Shown here piece after piece: positions 6,090 to 14,152 of a stretch of DNA of 14,968 nt (positions are counted from its first letter, which is position 1; the number at the start of each line of letters is the position of its first letter). The notes below the pieces were generated by a model, which saw only the letters and a list, made by a program, of their open reading frames with translations, was not told where the DNA came from and did not search any database. This DNA comes from FEN-1219 sp037445815 (lineage in GTDB: Bacteria > Pseudomonadota > Gammaproteobacteria > Steroidobacterales > Rariloculaceae). The stretch spans positions 1 through 14,968 of the forward strand of contig JBBIJV010000077.1 of the NCBI GenBank assembly GCA_037445815.1, written 5' to 3'. A program made the translations under genes and the position numbers.

Positions 6090-7421
6090 ATGGCCGACCG
6101 ATTGAGCCGACGGGGTTTCCTGAGAGTCGCGGCCGGCACGGCGGCAGCGCTCGCGGCACCGAAGGCGGCCCTCGGCCAGCGGCGGCCGAACGTCTTGTTC
6201 ATCCTGGCCGACGATTTGGGCTACGGCGACCTGAGCTCGTACGGCCGGCCCGATTACCAGACGCCCGTGCTCGATCGGCTGGCCGCGCAAGGCATGAAGC
6301 TCATGAGCGCGTATGCCGCGGCGCCGGTCTGCACGCCGACGCGCTGCGCGTTCGTCACGGGCTGCTATCCGCAGCGCTTCGAGGTGGGGCTCGAGGAGCC
6401 GCTGACGATCGCGTCGCCGCCCGTCGGTCTGCCGGCCGGGCAACCGACGATCGCCTCGCGCATGCGCGCCGCCGGCTACGAGACGGCGCTCGTCGGCAAG
6501 TGGCACCTCGGCTGGCGGCCGGAGTACCGGCCGAACCGGTTCGGTTTCGACGAGTTCTACGGCAGCTTGAGCGGCGCGCTCGATTACTTCACGCACATCG
6601 CTCCCGACGCCGGCGAGCCCGCGCTGCCGGATCTCTGGGAGAACGACCGGCGCGTCGCGGCGGACGGCTATCTCACGGACTTGTTCACCGAGCGCGCCGT
6701 GGAATTCGTTTCGCGGCGGCGCGAGCGGCCGTTTTACCTGAGCCTGCACTATTCGGCCCCCCACGCGCCGTGGGAGGGCCCGGGCGACGGTGCGGCGTCC
6801 GATCACAGGGAGCACGGCGGCGGCCCCATGACGAACGGCGGCTCGCTCGAGACTTACGCTGCGATGATGCGCAGCATGGACGAAGGCATCGGGCGCGTGC
6901 TCGCGGCGCTGCGCCGCGCGCGGCTCGAGCGCGACACGCTCGTGATTTTCACGAGCGACAACGGCGGCGAGCGCTACTCGTTCCACTGGCCGTTCTCGTT
7001 CCAGAAGATGTACCTGCACGAAGGCGGCACCCGCGTGCCGGCGATCGTGCGTTGGCCCGGCGCCGTGCCGGCCGGCGCCGTCACGGAGCAAGCCGCGATC
7101 ACGATGGACTGGACGGCGACGATTCTCGCCGTGGCCGGCGCGCCGGCGGACGGCATGCTCGACGGCGAGAACCTGCTGCCCGTGCTGACCGGTCAGCGCG
7201 AGATCTACGACCGCGAATTGTTCTGGCGCACGCGCACGCGCGCAGCTGCGCGCGTCGGGCGCTTCAAGTACTTGCAGGACGGCGACGCCGAGTTCCTGTT
7301 CGACCTCGCCGTCGATCCCGGCGAGAAGTGGGACTTGAAGGCCCGAGACCCCGCGCGATTCGCGGCACTCAAGGGCCGCTACGAGGCTTGGGAGGCCGAG
7401 ATGCTGCCGCGCCCCAGCTGA
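6090..7421 (+). CDS. Tat-exported type I sulfatase (formylglycine type)
   Basis: This 443-residue arylsulfatase-family enzyme hydrolyses sulfate esters; the natural substrate is unknown. The N-terminus carries a twin-arginine signal (SRRGFLR, residues 6-12, then a hydrophobic stretch ending ALGQ at about 30), so it should be exported folded. The sulfatase core begins PNVLFILADDLGYGD, with metal ligands Asp41 and Asp42. The C-x-P-x-R motif CTPTR has Cys81, which an FGE-type enzyme converts to formylglycine, and Arg85. Other active-site elements are GKWHLG (Lys137, His139), HYSAPHAPW (His225), FTSDNGG (Asp290, Asn291) and Lys306 before EGGTRVP. All key residues are intact. The ATG at 6090 has GGGG about 6 nt upstream. 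No FGE maturase gene is in view. It is not in an evident polysaccharide operon; its neighbours are folate and peptidase genes. It converges on the S9 peptidase with 31 nt between stops. Confidence 0.95.
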   Translation: MADRLSRRGFLRVAAGTAAALAAPKAALGQRRPNVLFILADDLGYGDLSSYGRPDYQTPVLDRLAAQGMKLMSAYAAAPVCTPTRCAFVTGCYPQRFEVGLEEPLTIASPPVGLPAGQPTIASRMRAAGYETALVGKWHLGWRPEYRPNRFGFDEFYGSLSGALDYFTHIAPDAGEPALPDLWENDRRVAADGYLTDLFTERAVEFVSRRRERPFYLSLHYSAPHAPWEGPGDGAASDHREHGGGPMTNGGSLETYAAMMRSMDEGIGRVLAALRRARLERDTLVIFTSDNGGERYSFHWPFSFQKMYLHEGGTRVPAIVRWPGAVPAGAVTEQAAITMDWTATILAVAGAPADGMLDGENLLPVLTGQREIYDRELFWRTRTRAAARVGRFKYLQDGDAEFLFDLAVDPGEKWDLKARDPARFAALKGRYEAWEAEMLPRPS

Positions 7422-7452
7422 GGTCGAGGTCTACGCGGCGGCAAGCACAGCG

Positions 7453-9516
7453 TCACCGTGAACCGGACTGAAGATGCTCCGCGAGCCACGCGGCAACCGT
7501 CTCGTGCCACTGGATCGAGCTCGCCGGCGACAGCACCCAATGGTTCTCGTCCGGAAAGATCAAGAGCCGCGACGGGATGCCGCGGCGCTGTAGCGCCGTG
7601 AACGCGCCGAGCGCCTGCTCCACCGGCACGCGGAAGTCGTTGGCGCCGTGAGTCACGAGCATCGGCGTGCGCCACTCGCGCACGCGGGTCGCCGGGTTGA
7701 AGCGCTCGTACGCTTCGGGGTCCTCGTAGTAAGCCGCGCCCATGTCCCACTCCGGGAACCAAAGCTCCTCCGTTGCGTAGTAGAAGCTGCGCAGGTCGAA
7801 CAGACCTGCGTGATTCACGAGGCAGCGGAAGCGGTCCGGCCAGTTGCCGGCGATCCAGTTCACCATGTAGCCGCCGTAGGAGGCGCCGAGTGCACACGCT
7901 TTGTCCCCGTCGAGCCAAGGAAATCGCTCGATCGCGGCGGCCAACCCGCGTTGCAGGTCTTCGAGCGGCTTGCCGCCCCAGTCGCGGTTGATCGCATCCG
8001 TGAAGTGCTGCCCGTAGCCGGTCGAGCCGTGGAAGTCGACCATCACGACGCCGTAGCCCAGCGCAGCGTAGGTCTGCGGATTCCACCGATAGCTCCAGCC
8101 TTCGCCGAACGAGCCCTGCGGGCCGCCGTGGATGAGGAACGCGATGGGATATCTCGCGCCGCGCCTGAGCCCGACCGGCCGCATCGCGTAGCCGTACACC
8201 GTATCCCCGCCGGCGCCGGCGAAGCTGAACTGCTCGTAGTCGGCGAGCTCCACGCCGCCGAGCGCGTCGGCATTGACGGCGGTGAGCCGCTTCGGCTCGC
8301 CGCCCGCGAGCGCCAAGCTGTAGAGATCCGCGGGCGCCGCGAGGGAGTCGCGCACGTAGATCAGGCGGCCGTTCGCCACCTGGGGCGCAGCCGCCGAAAG
8401 TCCTTCCGTCAGCTGCCTCACCGCGCCGGTGTCGGCGTCGATCGCGAAAAGCGGCGTGGTGCCGAGGTGGTTCGCGGTGGCGTACAGCGTGCGGCCGTCT
8501 GCGGCGAAGACGAAATCGCCGACGGAACGGTCCCAGCCCGCCGTGAGGCTGCGCGTCGCGCCGCTCCTCAGATCGCGCAACATGACCTCGAGCCGATCCG
8601 ACTCGTAGCCCGCCCGACGCATCGCGGTCCACGCGAGCAGCCGACCGTCCGGGGAAACGATCGGATGCGTGTCGGCGGCGTCGTTGTCTGCGGTCAAGTT
8701 CTCGGGGGCCGCCGAGCCGTCCGCGGGCACGCGGAAGATGTCGAGGTTCGTCGAGCGCGGCTCGGTGGTGCCGGCTTCACGCAGCGCGAAGAAGAGTGTC
8801 TCGCCGTCCGCGGAAAATGCAATCTCCTCGCGGCCGCCGAACGGCACGGAGGGCACGTCGCCGTCGAGATCGCCCGAAACTTTGATCGGCTCGCCGGCCG
8901 CACGGCCGTGCTCATCGACGGCCACGGTGTAGAGCGCCGAGCGGCGGCCGTCCATCCAGGTATCCCAGTGGCGGACGAAGAGCCGGTCGAACAGCATGCC
9001 GTCGCGCTGGCTCTCGCTTGCTCGGTCCAGCCGTTCGCGCGTGCAGGCGAGGTTCTCGCAATCCGCGAAAACTCTCGCGGTGAACGCGATGCGGTTCCCT
9101 CGCGGCGGCACCAAGAGATTGGCCACGTCTACGGCGAAATCCGTAACCTGCGTCGCTTCGCCGCCGGAGGCGGAGATGCGCCAGACCTGGTCGCTGCCGG
9201 AGCGCCCGGAAATGAAGTAAATCCACGCGCCGTCGGCGCTCCACTGCGGCGCAGCGTCGTTCTCGGCGTGCGCCGTGAGACGGCGCGGCTCGGCGTCCGT
9301 TTCGTCGAGATCGAGCAGCCACAGGTCCGTGCGGCCGCGGTTCGCGTCGAGGTCGGTCTCGCGCAAGACATAGACCACGCTCGAGCCGTCCGGAGAAACC
9401 TGTGGGTCGGACAGACGCGCCAAGGAAGCAAGGTCCTTGGGCGTCAGGCCGCCGGCGAAAGCCTGAGCGGTCGGCAGGGCGCAGAGGAGCAGAAAGCTGG
9501 TTCTCATCGTCGGCAT
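7453..9516 (-). CDS. S9 family (prolyl-oligopeptidase-type) secreted peptidase
   Basis: This is a serine peptidase of the dipeptidyl/acylaminoacyl peptidase group. It probably acts in the periplasm or outside the cell on short peptides. From the ATG at 9514-9516 the protein has 687 residues. It has a signal peptide (about 1-22, hydrophobic stretch TSFLLLCALPTAQAFA) and a beta-propeller of WD40-like PD40 repeats (about 25-410, for example DPQVSPDGSSVVYV, PQWSADGAWIYF and HPIVSPDGRLLAWT). An alpha/beta hydrolase domain follows (about 430-685), with Ser546 (GASYGG), Asp627 (GANDFRVP) and His659 (DENHWV). The oxyanion-region motif HGGPQGSFGEGW is present. A second ATG three codons on (9507) is an equally good start. 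The frame is open further upstream from a GTG at 9648, but those 44 residues belong to a GFA gene remnant and precede the signal peptide, so I exclude them. It follows pabB on the same strand, separated by that remnant. Confidence 0.93.
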   Translation of the reverse strand: MPTMRTSFLLLCALPTAQAFAGGLTPKDLASLARLSDPQVSPDGSSVVYVLRETDLDANRGRTDLWLLDLDETDAEPRRLTAHAENDAAPQWSADGAWIYFISGRSGSDQVWRISASGGEATQVTDFAVDVANLLVPPRGNRIAFTARVFADCENLACTRERLDRASESQRDGMLFDRLFVRHWDTWMDGRRSALYTVAVDEHGRAAGEPIKVSGDLDGDVPSVPFGGREEIAFSADGETLFFALREAGTTEPRSTNLDIFRVPADGSAAPENLTADNDAADTHPIVSPDGRLLAWTAMRRAGYESDRLEVMLRDLRSGATRSLTAGWDRSVGDFVFAADGRTLYATANHLGTTPLFAIDADTGAVRQLTEGLSAAAPQVANGRLIYVRDSLAAPADLYSLALAGGEPKRLTAVNADALGGVELADYEQFSFAGAGGDTVYGYAMRPVGLRRGARYPIAFLIHGGPQGSFGEGWSYRWNPQTYAALGYGVVMVDFHGSTGYGQHFTDAINRDWGGKPLEDLQRGLAAAIERFPWLDGDKACALGASYGGYMVNWIAGNWPDRFRCLVNHAGLFDLRSFYYATEELWFPEWDMGAAYYEDPEAYERFNPATRVREWRTPMLVTHGANDFRVPVEQALGAFTALQRRGIPSRLLIFPDENHWVLSPASSIQWHETVAAWLAEHLQSGSR

Positions 9517-9768
9517 CGTCGCAGTCGCGTCCCGCTTGCAATGTACCGCATCGCGGTCCGCACTTGGCGGCTCGTGCGCAGCCCGCACGTTGACCGCGAT
9601 ACGCCGTCGACCGTCGTTCCCGACTCGGATCCCGCGCCAGTACGCCACGCAACCGCAGCCCGGGCAGAAATGAATTCGATCGCCCCACGGCGCACGTATG
9701 CCTTCGTGGGCCCGACGCGTGGATGCCCTGGAGTCGCCGTCGAACGCGATGCATCGGCGGCGGTAGCG
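9517..9768 (-). pseudogene. Decayed fragment of a GFA-family (CENP-V/GFA zinc domain) gene
   Basis: The 252 nt between the pabB stop and the peptidase start translate without a stop, in the frame shared by both neighbours, into 84 codons. These read like the C-terminal half of a GFA domain (glutathione-dependent formaldehyde-activating enzyme family): IAFDGDSRAS, then IHFCPGCGCVAYWRGI, then GRRRIAVNVR. HFCPGCGC at codons 33-40 (about 9649-9672) matches the conserved HFCxxCG zinc motif. The N-terminal cysteine cluster of the family is absent because pabB occupies that position, and the usual C-terminal end is replaced by the start of the peptidase gene. There is no plausible start codon apart from the GTG at 9648, which would skip the zinc motif. 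I read it as a relic truncated at both ends. Family assignment is from pattern memory and should be confirmed by a profile search. Confidence 0.6.
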
Positions 9769-11142
9769 CTAGCGCACCGCGCCGCCCATGACGGCCAGCA
9801 TCGCGGCTGCCTTGTCCAGGCTCTCCTGATACTCGGCGTCCACCTCCGAATCGGCCACGACGCCGCCGCCCGCCCACGTGTACACGCGCCCGCCCTGCTG
9901 CACCAGGGTTCGGATCGCGATGTTCGAGTCCATGTTGCCGTCGAAGCCGACGTAGCCGATCGAGCCGCAGTAGACGCTGCGCCGCTGCGGCTCGAGCTCC
10001 TCGATGATCTTCATCGCCGCGACCTTCGGCGCGCCCGTGATCGAGCCGCCCGGGAAGCACGCGGCGACGAGATCGAGCGCGTGGACGCCTTCTGCGAGCC
10101 GGCCTTCGACGGTGCTGACGAGCTGATGCACGCTCGCGAACGACTCGACGCCGAACAGCTTACTGACGCGCACGGAGCCCGGCACGCAAACTTTGCCGAG
10201 ATCGTTGCGCAAGAGATCGACGATCATGACGTTCTCGGCGCGATCCTTCGCGCTCGTGCGCAGCTCCTCGGCGAGCGCGCGGTCGCGGTCCGGATCGGCC
10301 GAGCGCGGCCGCGTGCCCTTGATGGGCTTCGTCTCGACGCGCCGACCCTGCACGCGCAGGAATCGCTCCGGCGACGAGCATGCGATCTTGCCGTCCGGCC
10401 AATCGAGGTAGGCCGCGAACGGCGCCGGGTTGATGGCGCGCAAGCGAAGATACGCGTGCCACGCGTCGCCCTCCGCTTCGGTCTCGAACCGTTGCGTGAG
10501 GTTCACCTGATAGCAATCGCCGCGGCGGATGTGGTCTTGCACGGCGCGGAACGCGCGCGCGTACTCGTCGCGGCTCAAGTTCGGCCGCGGCGGGCCAAGC
10601 ACGCGAAACGCGGGCGGCGCAGACGGCGGCTCGCCCGTCAAGCGCGAGACGAGCGCGTCCCAAACCGCGAACGTGCGCGCGTCGCGCCCGTTGCCGGCGA
10701 GCCACGTGCGCCGCGCGCCATGATCCACGACCACGGCCCAATCGTAGAGACCGATCGCGAGATCGGGCATCGCGATGTCGGCGGCGGCGAGCGACGGGAT
10801 GCGCTCGAGCCGCCGGCCCAAATCGTAGCCGAAATACCCTAGGGCGCCGCCCGAGAACGGCAGGCCCGGCACGCTCGGCGCGACGTCGCCGAGCTCCTCG
10901 CGCAGCAGCTCGAGCGGCGCGCGTTGCGACTCGCTCGTCGCGGCGCCGACGCGCGCGATCTCCGTGGTCGCGCCGCACGTCCGCAGCGTGACATAGGGGT
11001 CCGCGACGAGGATGTCGAACCGCTCGTGCGAGTCCGCGGCCGCGCTATCGAGCCACGCAGCCCACGGCAGGCCCGCGAGCGTGCGGAACTGCTCTGCAAC
11101 CGCATCCCGATAAGGAAGCTCGGTGATTCTCGGTGTTTGCAA
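9769..11142 (-). CDS. pabB: Aminodeoxychorismate synthase component I
   Basis: This 457-residue chorismate-utilising enzyme makes 4-amino-4-deoxychorismate from chorismate and ammonia. The ammonia normally comes from the PabA glutaminase subunit. The product is the precursor of p-aminobenzoate for folate. The N-terminal subdomain (about 1-180) contains SGGALGYFGYDLGRRLE. The catalytic domain (about 190-455) has GDCYQVNLTQRF, CSSPERFL, PIKGTRPR (273-280), RAENVMIVDLLRNDLG, and GGSITGAPK (365-373). Lys275 within PIKGT is the lysine that distinguishes PabB from anthranilate synthase TrpE, which has alanine there, and forms the covalent intermediate in E. coli PabB. The start is a TTG at 11140-11142 with AGGG 9 nt upstream; no ATG fits the conserved N-terminus. 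It lies 48 nt downstream of the unknown periplasmic protein gene. PabA and the lyase PabC are not in the window. FolKP, which uses the final product, is nearby on the plus strand. Confidence 0.96.
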   Translation of the reverse strand: MQTPRITELPYRDAVAEQFRTLAGLPWAAWLDSAAADSHERFDILVADPYVTLRTCGATTEIARVGAATSESQRAPLELLREELGDVAPSVPGLPFSGGALGYFGYDLGRRLERIPSLAAADIAMPDLAIGLYDWAVVVDHGARRTWLAGNGRDARTFAVWDALVSRLTGEPPSAPPAFRVLGPPRPNLSRDEYARAFRAVQDHIRRGDCYQVNLTQRFETEAEGDAWHAYLRLRAINPAPFAAYLDWPDGKIACSSPERFLRVQGRRVETKPIKGTRPRSADPDRDRALAEELRTSAKDRAENVMIVDLLRNDLGKVCVPGSVRVSKLFGVESFASVHQLVSTVEGRLAEGVHALDLVAACFPGGSITGAPKVAAMKIIEELEPQRRSVYCGSIGYVGFDGNMDSNIAIRTLVQQGGRVYTWAGGGVVADSEVDAEYQESLDKAAAMLAVMGGAVR

Positions 11143-11157
11143 TGCGGCGGACCCTGA

Positions 11158-11173
11158 CCCGCGGGCTCGCGGG
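11158..11173 (-). repeat. Short GC-rich hairpin ahead of pabB
   Basis: CCCGCG and CGCGGG form a 6-bp inverted repeat with a 4-nt loop in the 48-nt gap before the pabB start, just upstream of its AGGG ribosome binding site. No T-run follows. It might be a weak terminator for the upstream pair, a processing site, or chance in GC-rich DNA. Confidence 0.25.
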
Positions 11174-11190
11174 CAAGGGCCGCGAGGAGG

Positions 11191-11979
11191 CTAATTTTCG
11201 AGTAATTCTTCGACGTCCGACAACACGTCCTCGTCGCTTTCCTCGTCGCTCGACGAGCGCGCCGCGGCGTCGACCTGTGGAAGGTCGCGCAGCGTGGCTT
11301 CCGTCAGCTCCGCGATCTTGCCGGCCGGGTCGGCCATGATGGCATCGTAGCCCGCGAGCGAGCCGCGCCGCATCACGGGCGGGACGAAGAAGGCCTCGAT
11401 GTTCGAGGTCTTGCCGTCGATGACGCTGACGGAGATCAGCGTGCTCGAGCCGGCGGAGCCGAAGCCCGTCAAGATCGAGACGGCCGACGCGCCGGCGGCC
11501 GCGGCGAAAACTTGGATCTCCGCGAAGCCGACGGCGTCGACGCCGAGCTTCGAAGCCAGCACGCGCATCTCGTCGCCGGCCTCGTAGCGGCGCTTCGCGA
11601 TCTGGCGCGGCAGCCGCATGCGCACCTGCGTCAGCATCTCCGCGTAGCGGCGGCTCGCGTCGAGCACGAGCTCCTGCAGCTCGGGATCGGCGCTGACGTC
11701 GCTCGGCATGAGCACCCGCACGTCGTAGCCCTGCGCCTTGAACGCCGCCTCGACGCCGGCGCCGAGATAATCGGCGAGCTCGCCGCTTTTCTCGATCTGT
11801 TGCTCGGTCTGGATGACCTTCTTCTTGATCAGCGAGGCCTGCGGCGGCAAGAAGGCTATCGATCGCGGCCGCGTCGCGCCTTCCTCGAATTCCTTCGTCG
11901 CGTGCATCGCGGCGTTCGCCGCAGCGCCGCTCGTGAGCGCAACCGCGGCCGCCACGCTAGTCAGTACTCGTCGCATCAT
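11191..11979 (-). CDS. Exported protein of unknown function with acidic C-terminal tail, coupled to the M48 protease gene
   Basis: I do not recognise a named family. The 262-residue protein begins MMRRVLTSVAAAVALTSGAAANA, a clear signal peptide (cut near 24), so it should be periplasmic. The body has RSIAFLPPQASLIKKK (39-54), then GYDVRVLMPSDV (84-95). A helical basic segment follows at 105-135, then the hydrophobic strand-like stretches LGVDAVGFAEIQVF (145-158) and STLISVSVIDGKTSNIEAFF (179-198). The pattern of an 'IAFLPP' strand, a probable nucleotide-binding-like alternation and a 'VSVID..TG/S' strand loosely recalls TolB-like or GNA1162-like envelope proteins; this is only an impression. 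The last 21 residues hold ten Asp/Glu. There is no lipobox. The start is the first of two adjacent ATGs (11977-11979), with GAGGAG upstream. It overlaps the 3' end of the M48 gene by 23 nt in another frame, which points to translational coupling and a shared role. Confidence 0.82.
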   Translation of the reverse strand: MMRRVLTSVAAAVALTSGAAANAAMHATKEFEEGATRPRSIAFLPPQASLIKKKVIQTEQQIEKSGELADYLGAGVEAAFKAQGYDVRVLMPSDVSADPELQELVLDASRRYAEMLTQVRMRLPRQIAKRRYEAGDEMRVLASKLGVDAVGFAEIQVFAAAAGASAVSILTGFGSAGSSTLISVSVIDGKTSNIEAFFVPPVMRRGSLAGYDAIMADPAGKIAELTEATLRDLPQVDAAARSSSDEESDEDVLSDVEELLEN

Positions 11980-13279
11980 TGCTCGTCTCCTCGGTTCGTA
12001 AGCGGTCGCGCAGCGTGCGCAGCCGCGCAACGACGACGGCACGGTCGCCGGCGTCGGGCGCCTTGCGCAGATATTCGACATATGCGGCCGCCGCGGCGCG
12101 CGGCTCGTCGAGCTTTTCCGCGACCTCGCCGAGGCCTCGGTGCGCCGGTGCGTAATTCGCGTCGAGGATGAGCGCCCGCTCGTAGGCCTCGCGGGCACGG
12201 CCGAGATTCGCGCGCAGCGCCGCCTGCCCTTCGGGCGTCTCGAGCAGCTGCGCGGCGCGCTCTTGGCGCGTGCGGGACAGCCTGCGGTTCGCATTGCGCA
12301 TGCGCTCACGGTTGCTCAACTCCTCTTCGTCGATCTCCGTGAGCGGGCCCATGGCCGACCAGGCGTCGCCGGTCAGTTGCAGCGGCTCGGGCTGCTCGGG
12401 ATAGCGCGCCGCGAGGCTCGTGGCGAGCGCGACGGCGGTGCGCGGATAGTCGTCTTGAATGTAGTCGCGAATCGTCATCGTCCGCACCGAGTACACCACA
12501 TCGTCGAACTCGGCCGTATCCCGCCGGCCGCTCGGCGCGCCGGCCACCTGCTCGCGCGTGCGCGCTGCGCGCGCCTCGAGCTGCGGGTGCGTGCTCCAGA
12601 TCGTCGGTATGCGCGGCGTGATGCCCTCGTAGTCGCGCGCCAGGATGTCGTAGATCTCGGGCAGCGCGTGCGCGTCGTACGGGCTCGCAATCATGAGCGG
12701 CACAGCGTGATCGTCGGCCTCCTGCTCGAGTTCGCGGCTGAACCCGTACATCGAGGCGCTCAAGCCCGTCGAGATGATACTGCCGATGCCGCCGAACACG
12801 CCCGTCAACACCATGCTCGCGACGATCTTCTTGTTGGCCGAGCGGAAGTTGACGATCGAATGATGGCCGGCGACGTGGTTGATCTCGTGCGCGAGGATCG
12901 CCGCGAGCTGCGCCGTATCCGTGAGCCGCGCGAGCATGCCCGTGTGCATGTAAATGTCGCCGTTCGGCAGCGCAAACGCGTTCGGCGACGGATCGCGCAG
13001 CACGAAGAACCGGTAGTCGATGTAGTCGTCGGTCGGCGGCGGCGCGAGGCTGCGCCCGACGCTCTCGACGAGCCCGACGACGCGCGGGTCCGTGTAGAGC
13101 AGCGACTGACGCGCGAAGTACCCGTTCAGCTCCTGCGATTCCTCGATGAGCCGGTGCTCTTTATCCTTGAGCGGGACCGGCTCGTAGACGCCCTCCGCGC
13201 TCGCGCCGGCCACGAGCGAGACCAGCGCTGCGGTCGCGAGCAGCCGCACGGGCAGGCGAATGGGGGCCTTTCGGGTCAT
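11957..13279 (-). CDS. Periplasmic M48 family metalloprotease with TPR region (BepA-like)
   Basis: This is a zinc metalloprotease expected in the periplasm. Relatives such as BepA (YfgC) assist or degrade outer-membrane proteins during assembly. From the ATG at 13277-13279 it has 440 residues: a signal peptide (about 1-28), the M48 domain (about 45-245), and a C-terminal alpha-helical TPR-like part (about 270-430; the clearest repeat lies near 360-400). The zinc site is HEINH (131-135), with the third ligand probably Glu185 in SRELEQEAD. The stretch NAFALPNGDIYMHTGML (100-116) is characteristic of the family. A small hydrophobic segment (152-172) lies between the zinc motifs. An in-frame ATG at 13334-13336 has a possible AAGG site and would add 19 residues before the signal peptide; I prefer 13279 because the export signal begins there. 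It is the first gene of the minus-strand run, head to head with the hydrolase gene (93 nt gap), and overlaps the next gene by 23 nt. Confidence 0.92.
   Translation of the reverse strand: MTRKAPIRLPVRLLATAALVSLVAGASAEGVYEPVPLKDKEHRLIEESQELNGYFARQSLLYTDPRVVGLVESVGRSLAPPPTDDYIDYRFFVLRDPSPNAFALPNGDIYMHTGMLARLTDTAQLAAILAHEINHVAGHHSIVNFRSANKKIVASMVLTGVFGGIGSIISTGLSASMYGFSRELEQEADDHAVPLMIASPYDAHALPEIYDILARDYEGITPRIPTIWSTHPQLEARAARTREQVAGAPSGRRDTAEFDDVVYSVRTMTIRDYIQDDYPRTAVALATSLAARYPEQPEPLQLTGDAWSAMGPLTEIDEEELSNRERMRNANRRLSRTRQERAAQLLETPEGQAALRANLGRAREAYERALILDANYAPAHRGLGEVAEKLDEPRAAAAAYVEYLRKAPDAGDRAVVVARLRTLRDRLRTEETSNDATSTD
11987..11992 (-). promoter_or_regulatory. Strong ribosome binding site (GAGGAG) inside the M48 gene
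   Basis: GAGGAG lies 7 nt upstream of the ATG at 11977-11979 and inside the last codons of the M48 gene. It fixes the start of the downstream unknown protein at the ATGATG pair and rules out the much longer open frame extending to 12309. Confidence 0.7.
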
Positions 13280-13372
13280 CGTCGACGCGTGTACGGTGGC
13301 TGAGGGGCTCTGAACGCGAGCTGAATCGGCCGCCATGGTGCCTTGTGAGCTCAAGCTTACGTTGAACGGGGG

Positions 13373-14152
13373 ATGCAAGTCGTGACTCATTTCACTCGCC
13401 GGACGTTGAAAATCAATGGCATCGACACCGTAGTTCTCGAAGCCGGCAGCGGGCCGCCGCTCGTCTACCTGCACGGCGCCGGCACGGCCACGCGCTTCGA
13501 CTTCGCCGGCCCCTGGGCTCGCAGGTTCCACGTCGTCATCCCCTATCACCCCGGCTTCGGCGAGTCGGCCGACGACCCGGCCGTCACGGACGTCCATGAC
13601 TACGTGCTCCACTACCTCGAGCTTTTCGACGCGCTCGAGCTTCGTCAAGTGCGCCTCGTCGGCCAGTCGATGGGCGGCTTCATCGCCACGAAGTTCGCCA
13701 TCGAGCACGGCGCGCGAATCGAGAAGCTCGTGCTCGTCTGCCCGATCGGCATCCCCGTGCCTCCGGGCCAACCAACCGTGAACTTCCTCACCGTGCCGCC
13801 CGAAGGGCTGCCGGCGCTATTGGCGCACGATCCCGACACCGTCATCAAGCACCTGCCCAAAGGCGAGCCGTCGCCCGATTTCATCGCCGAGCGCGTCAAG
13901 GAAGCCGCGACGGCGGCGCGCGTGCTCGGCGACGGCAATTGCACGTTCGACGAGAAGCTGCCGCGCTACTTGCATCGCCTGACCATGCCGACGCTGCTCG
14001 TCTGGGGCAAGCAAGACCGGCTTACGCCGGTCGCTCAGCACGCGACCTGGGCCAACGCGTTGCCGAACGCCAAGGTGATGCTGTTCGACAACGCCGGCCA
14101 CCTCGTGCTCGACGAGGCGCCGGCCTCCGTCACGGCGATCGCGGACTTCTAG
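13373..14152 (+). CDS. Alpha/beta-fold hydrolase, substrate unknown
   Basis: This is a 259-residue single-domain alpha/beta hydrolase, cytoplasmic since there is no signal peptide. The fold is complete: the oxyanion motif PPLVYLHGAGTA (28-39), PYHPGFGESADDP (57-69), the nucleophile Ser99 in GQSMGG, Asp215 in WGKQDRLTP and His243 in NAGHLVLDEAP. It resembles carboxylesterases and meta-cleavage-product hydrolases, but the cap region (about 125-200) does not let me choose a substrate. The ATG at 13373 directly abuts its GGGGG run (13368-13372), which is too close. An in-frame GTG at 13382 sits 9 nt from that run and could be the true start, shortening the protein by three residues. It is transcribed away from the M48 operon and converges on the CE15-like gene 23 nt downstream. 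Confidence 0.92.
   Translation: MQVVTHFTRRTLKINGIDTVVLEAGSGPPLVYLHGAGTATRFDFAGPWARRFHVVIPYHPGFGESADDPAVTDVHDYVLHYLELFDALELRQVRLVGQSMGGFIATKFAIEHGARIEKLVLVCPIGIPVPPGQPTVNFLTVPPEGLPALLAHDPDTVIKHLPKGEPSPDFIAERVKEAATAARVLGDGNCTFDEKLPRYLHRLTMPTLLVWGKQDRLTPVAQHATWANALPNAKVMLFDNAGHLVLDEAPASVTAIADF

Noticed and set aside
4679..6202. A 507-codon minus-strand frame antisense to folKP
   Set aside because: No domain is recognisable, and it is opposed by an intact HPPK-DHPS gene with all key residues.
7648..10842. A plus-strand open frame of 1064 codons antisense to the S9 peptidase and pabB genes
   Set aside because: Its translation is Arg/Ala/Val-rich with no domain, while both minus-strand genes in the same DNA have complete catalytic motifs. 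It also runs straight across the boundary between them. It is a by-product of GC-rich codon third positions.
11980..12309. N-terminal extension of the unknown periplasmic protein gene
   Set aside because: The added residues are out-of-frame M48 coding sequence. The GAGGAG site and signal peptide place the start at 11979.
13346..13353. Palindrome TGAGCTCA in the gap between the M48 and hydrolase genes
   Set aside because: A single 8-bp palindrome without flanking symmetry or a promoter match is not enough to call an operator.
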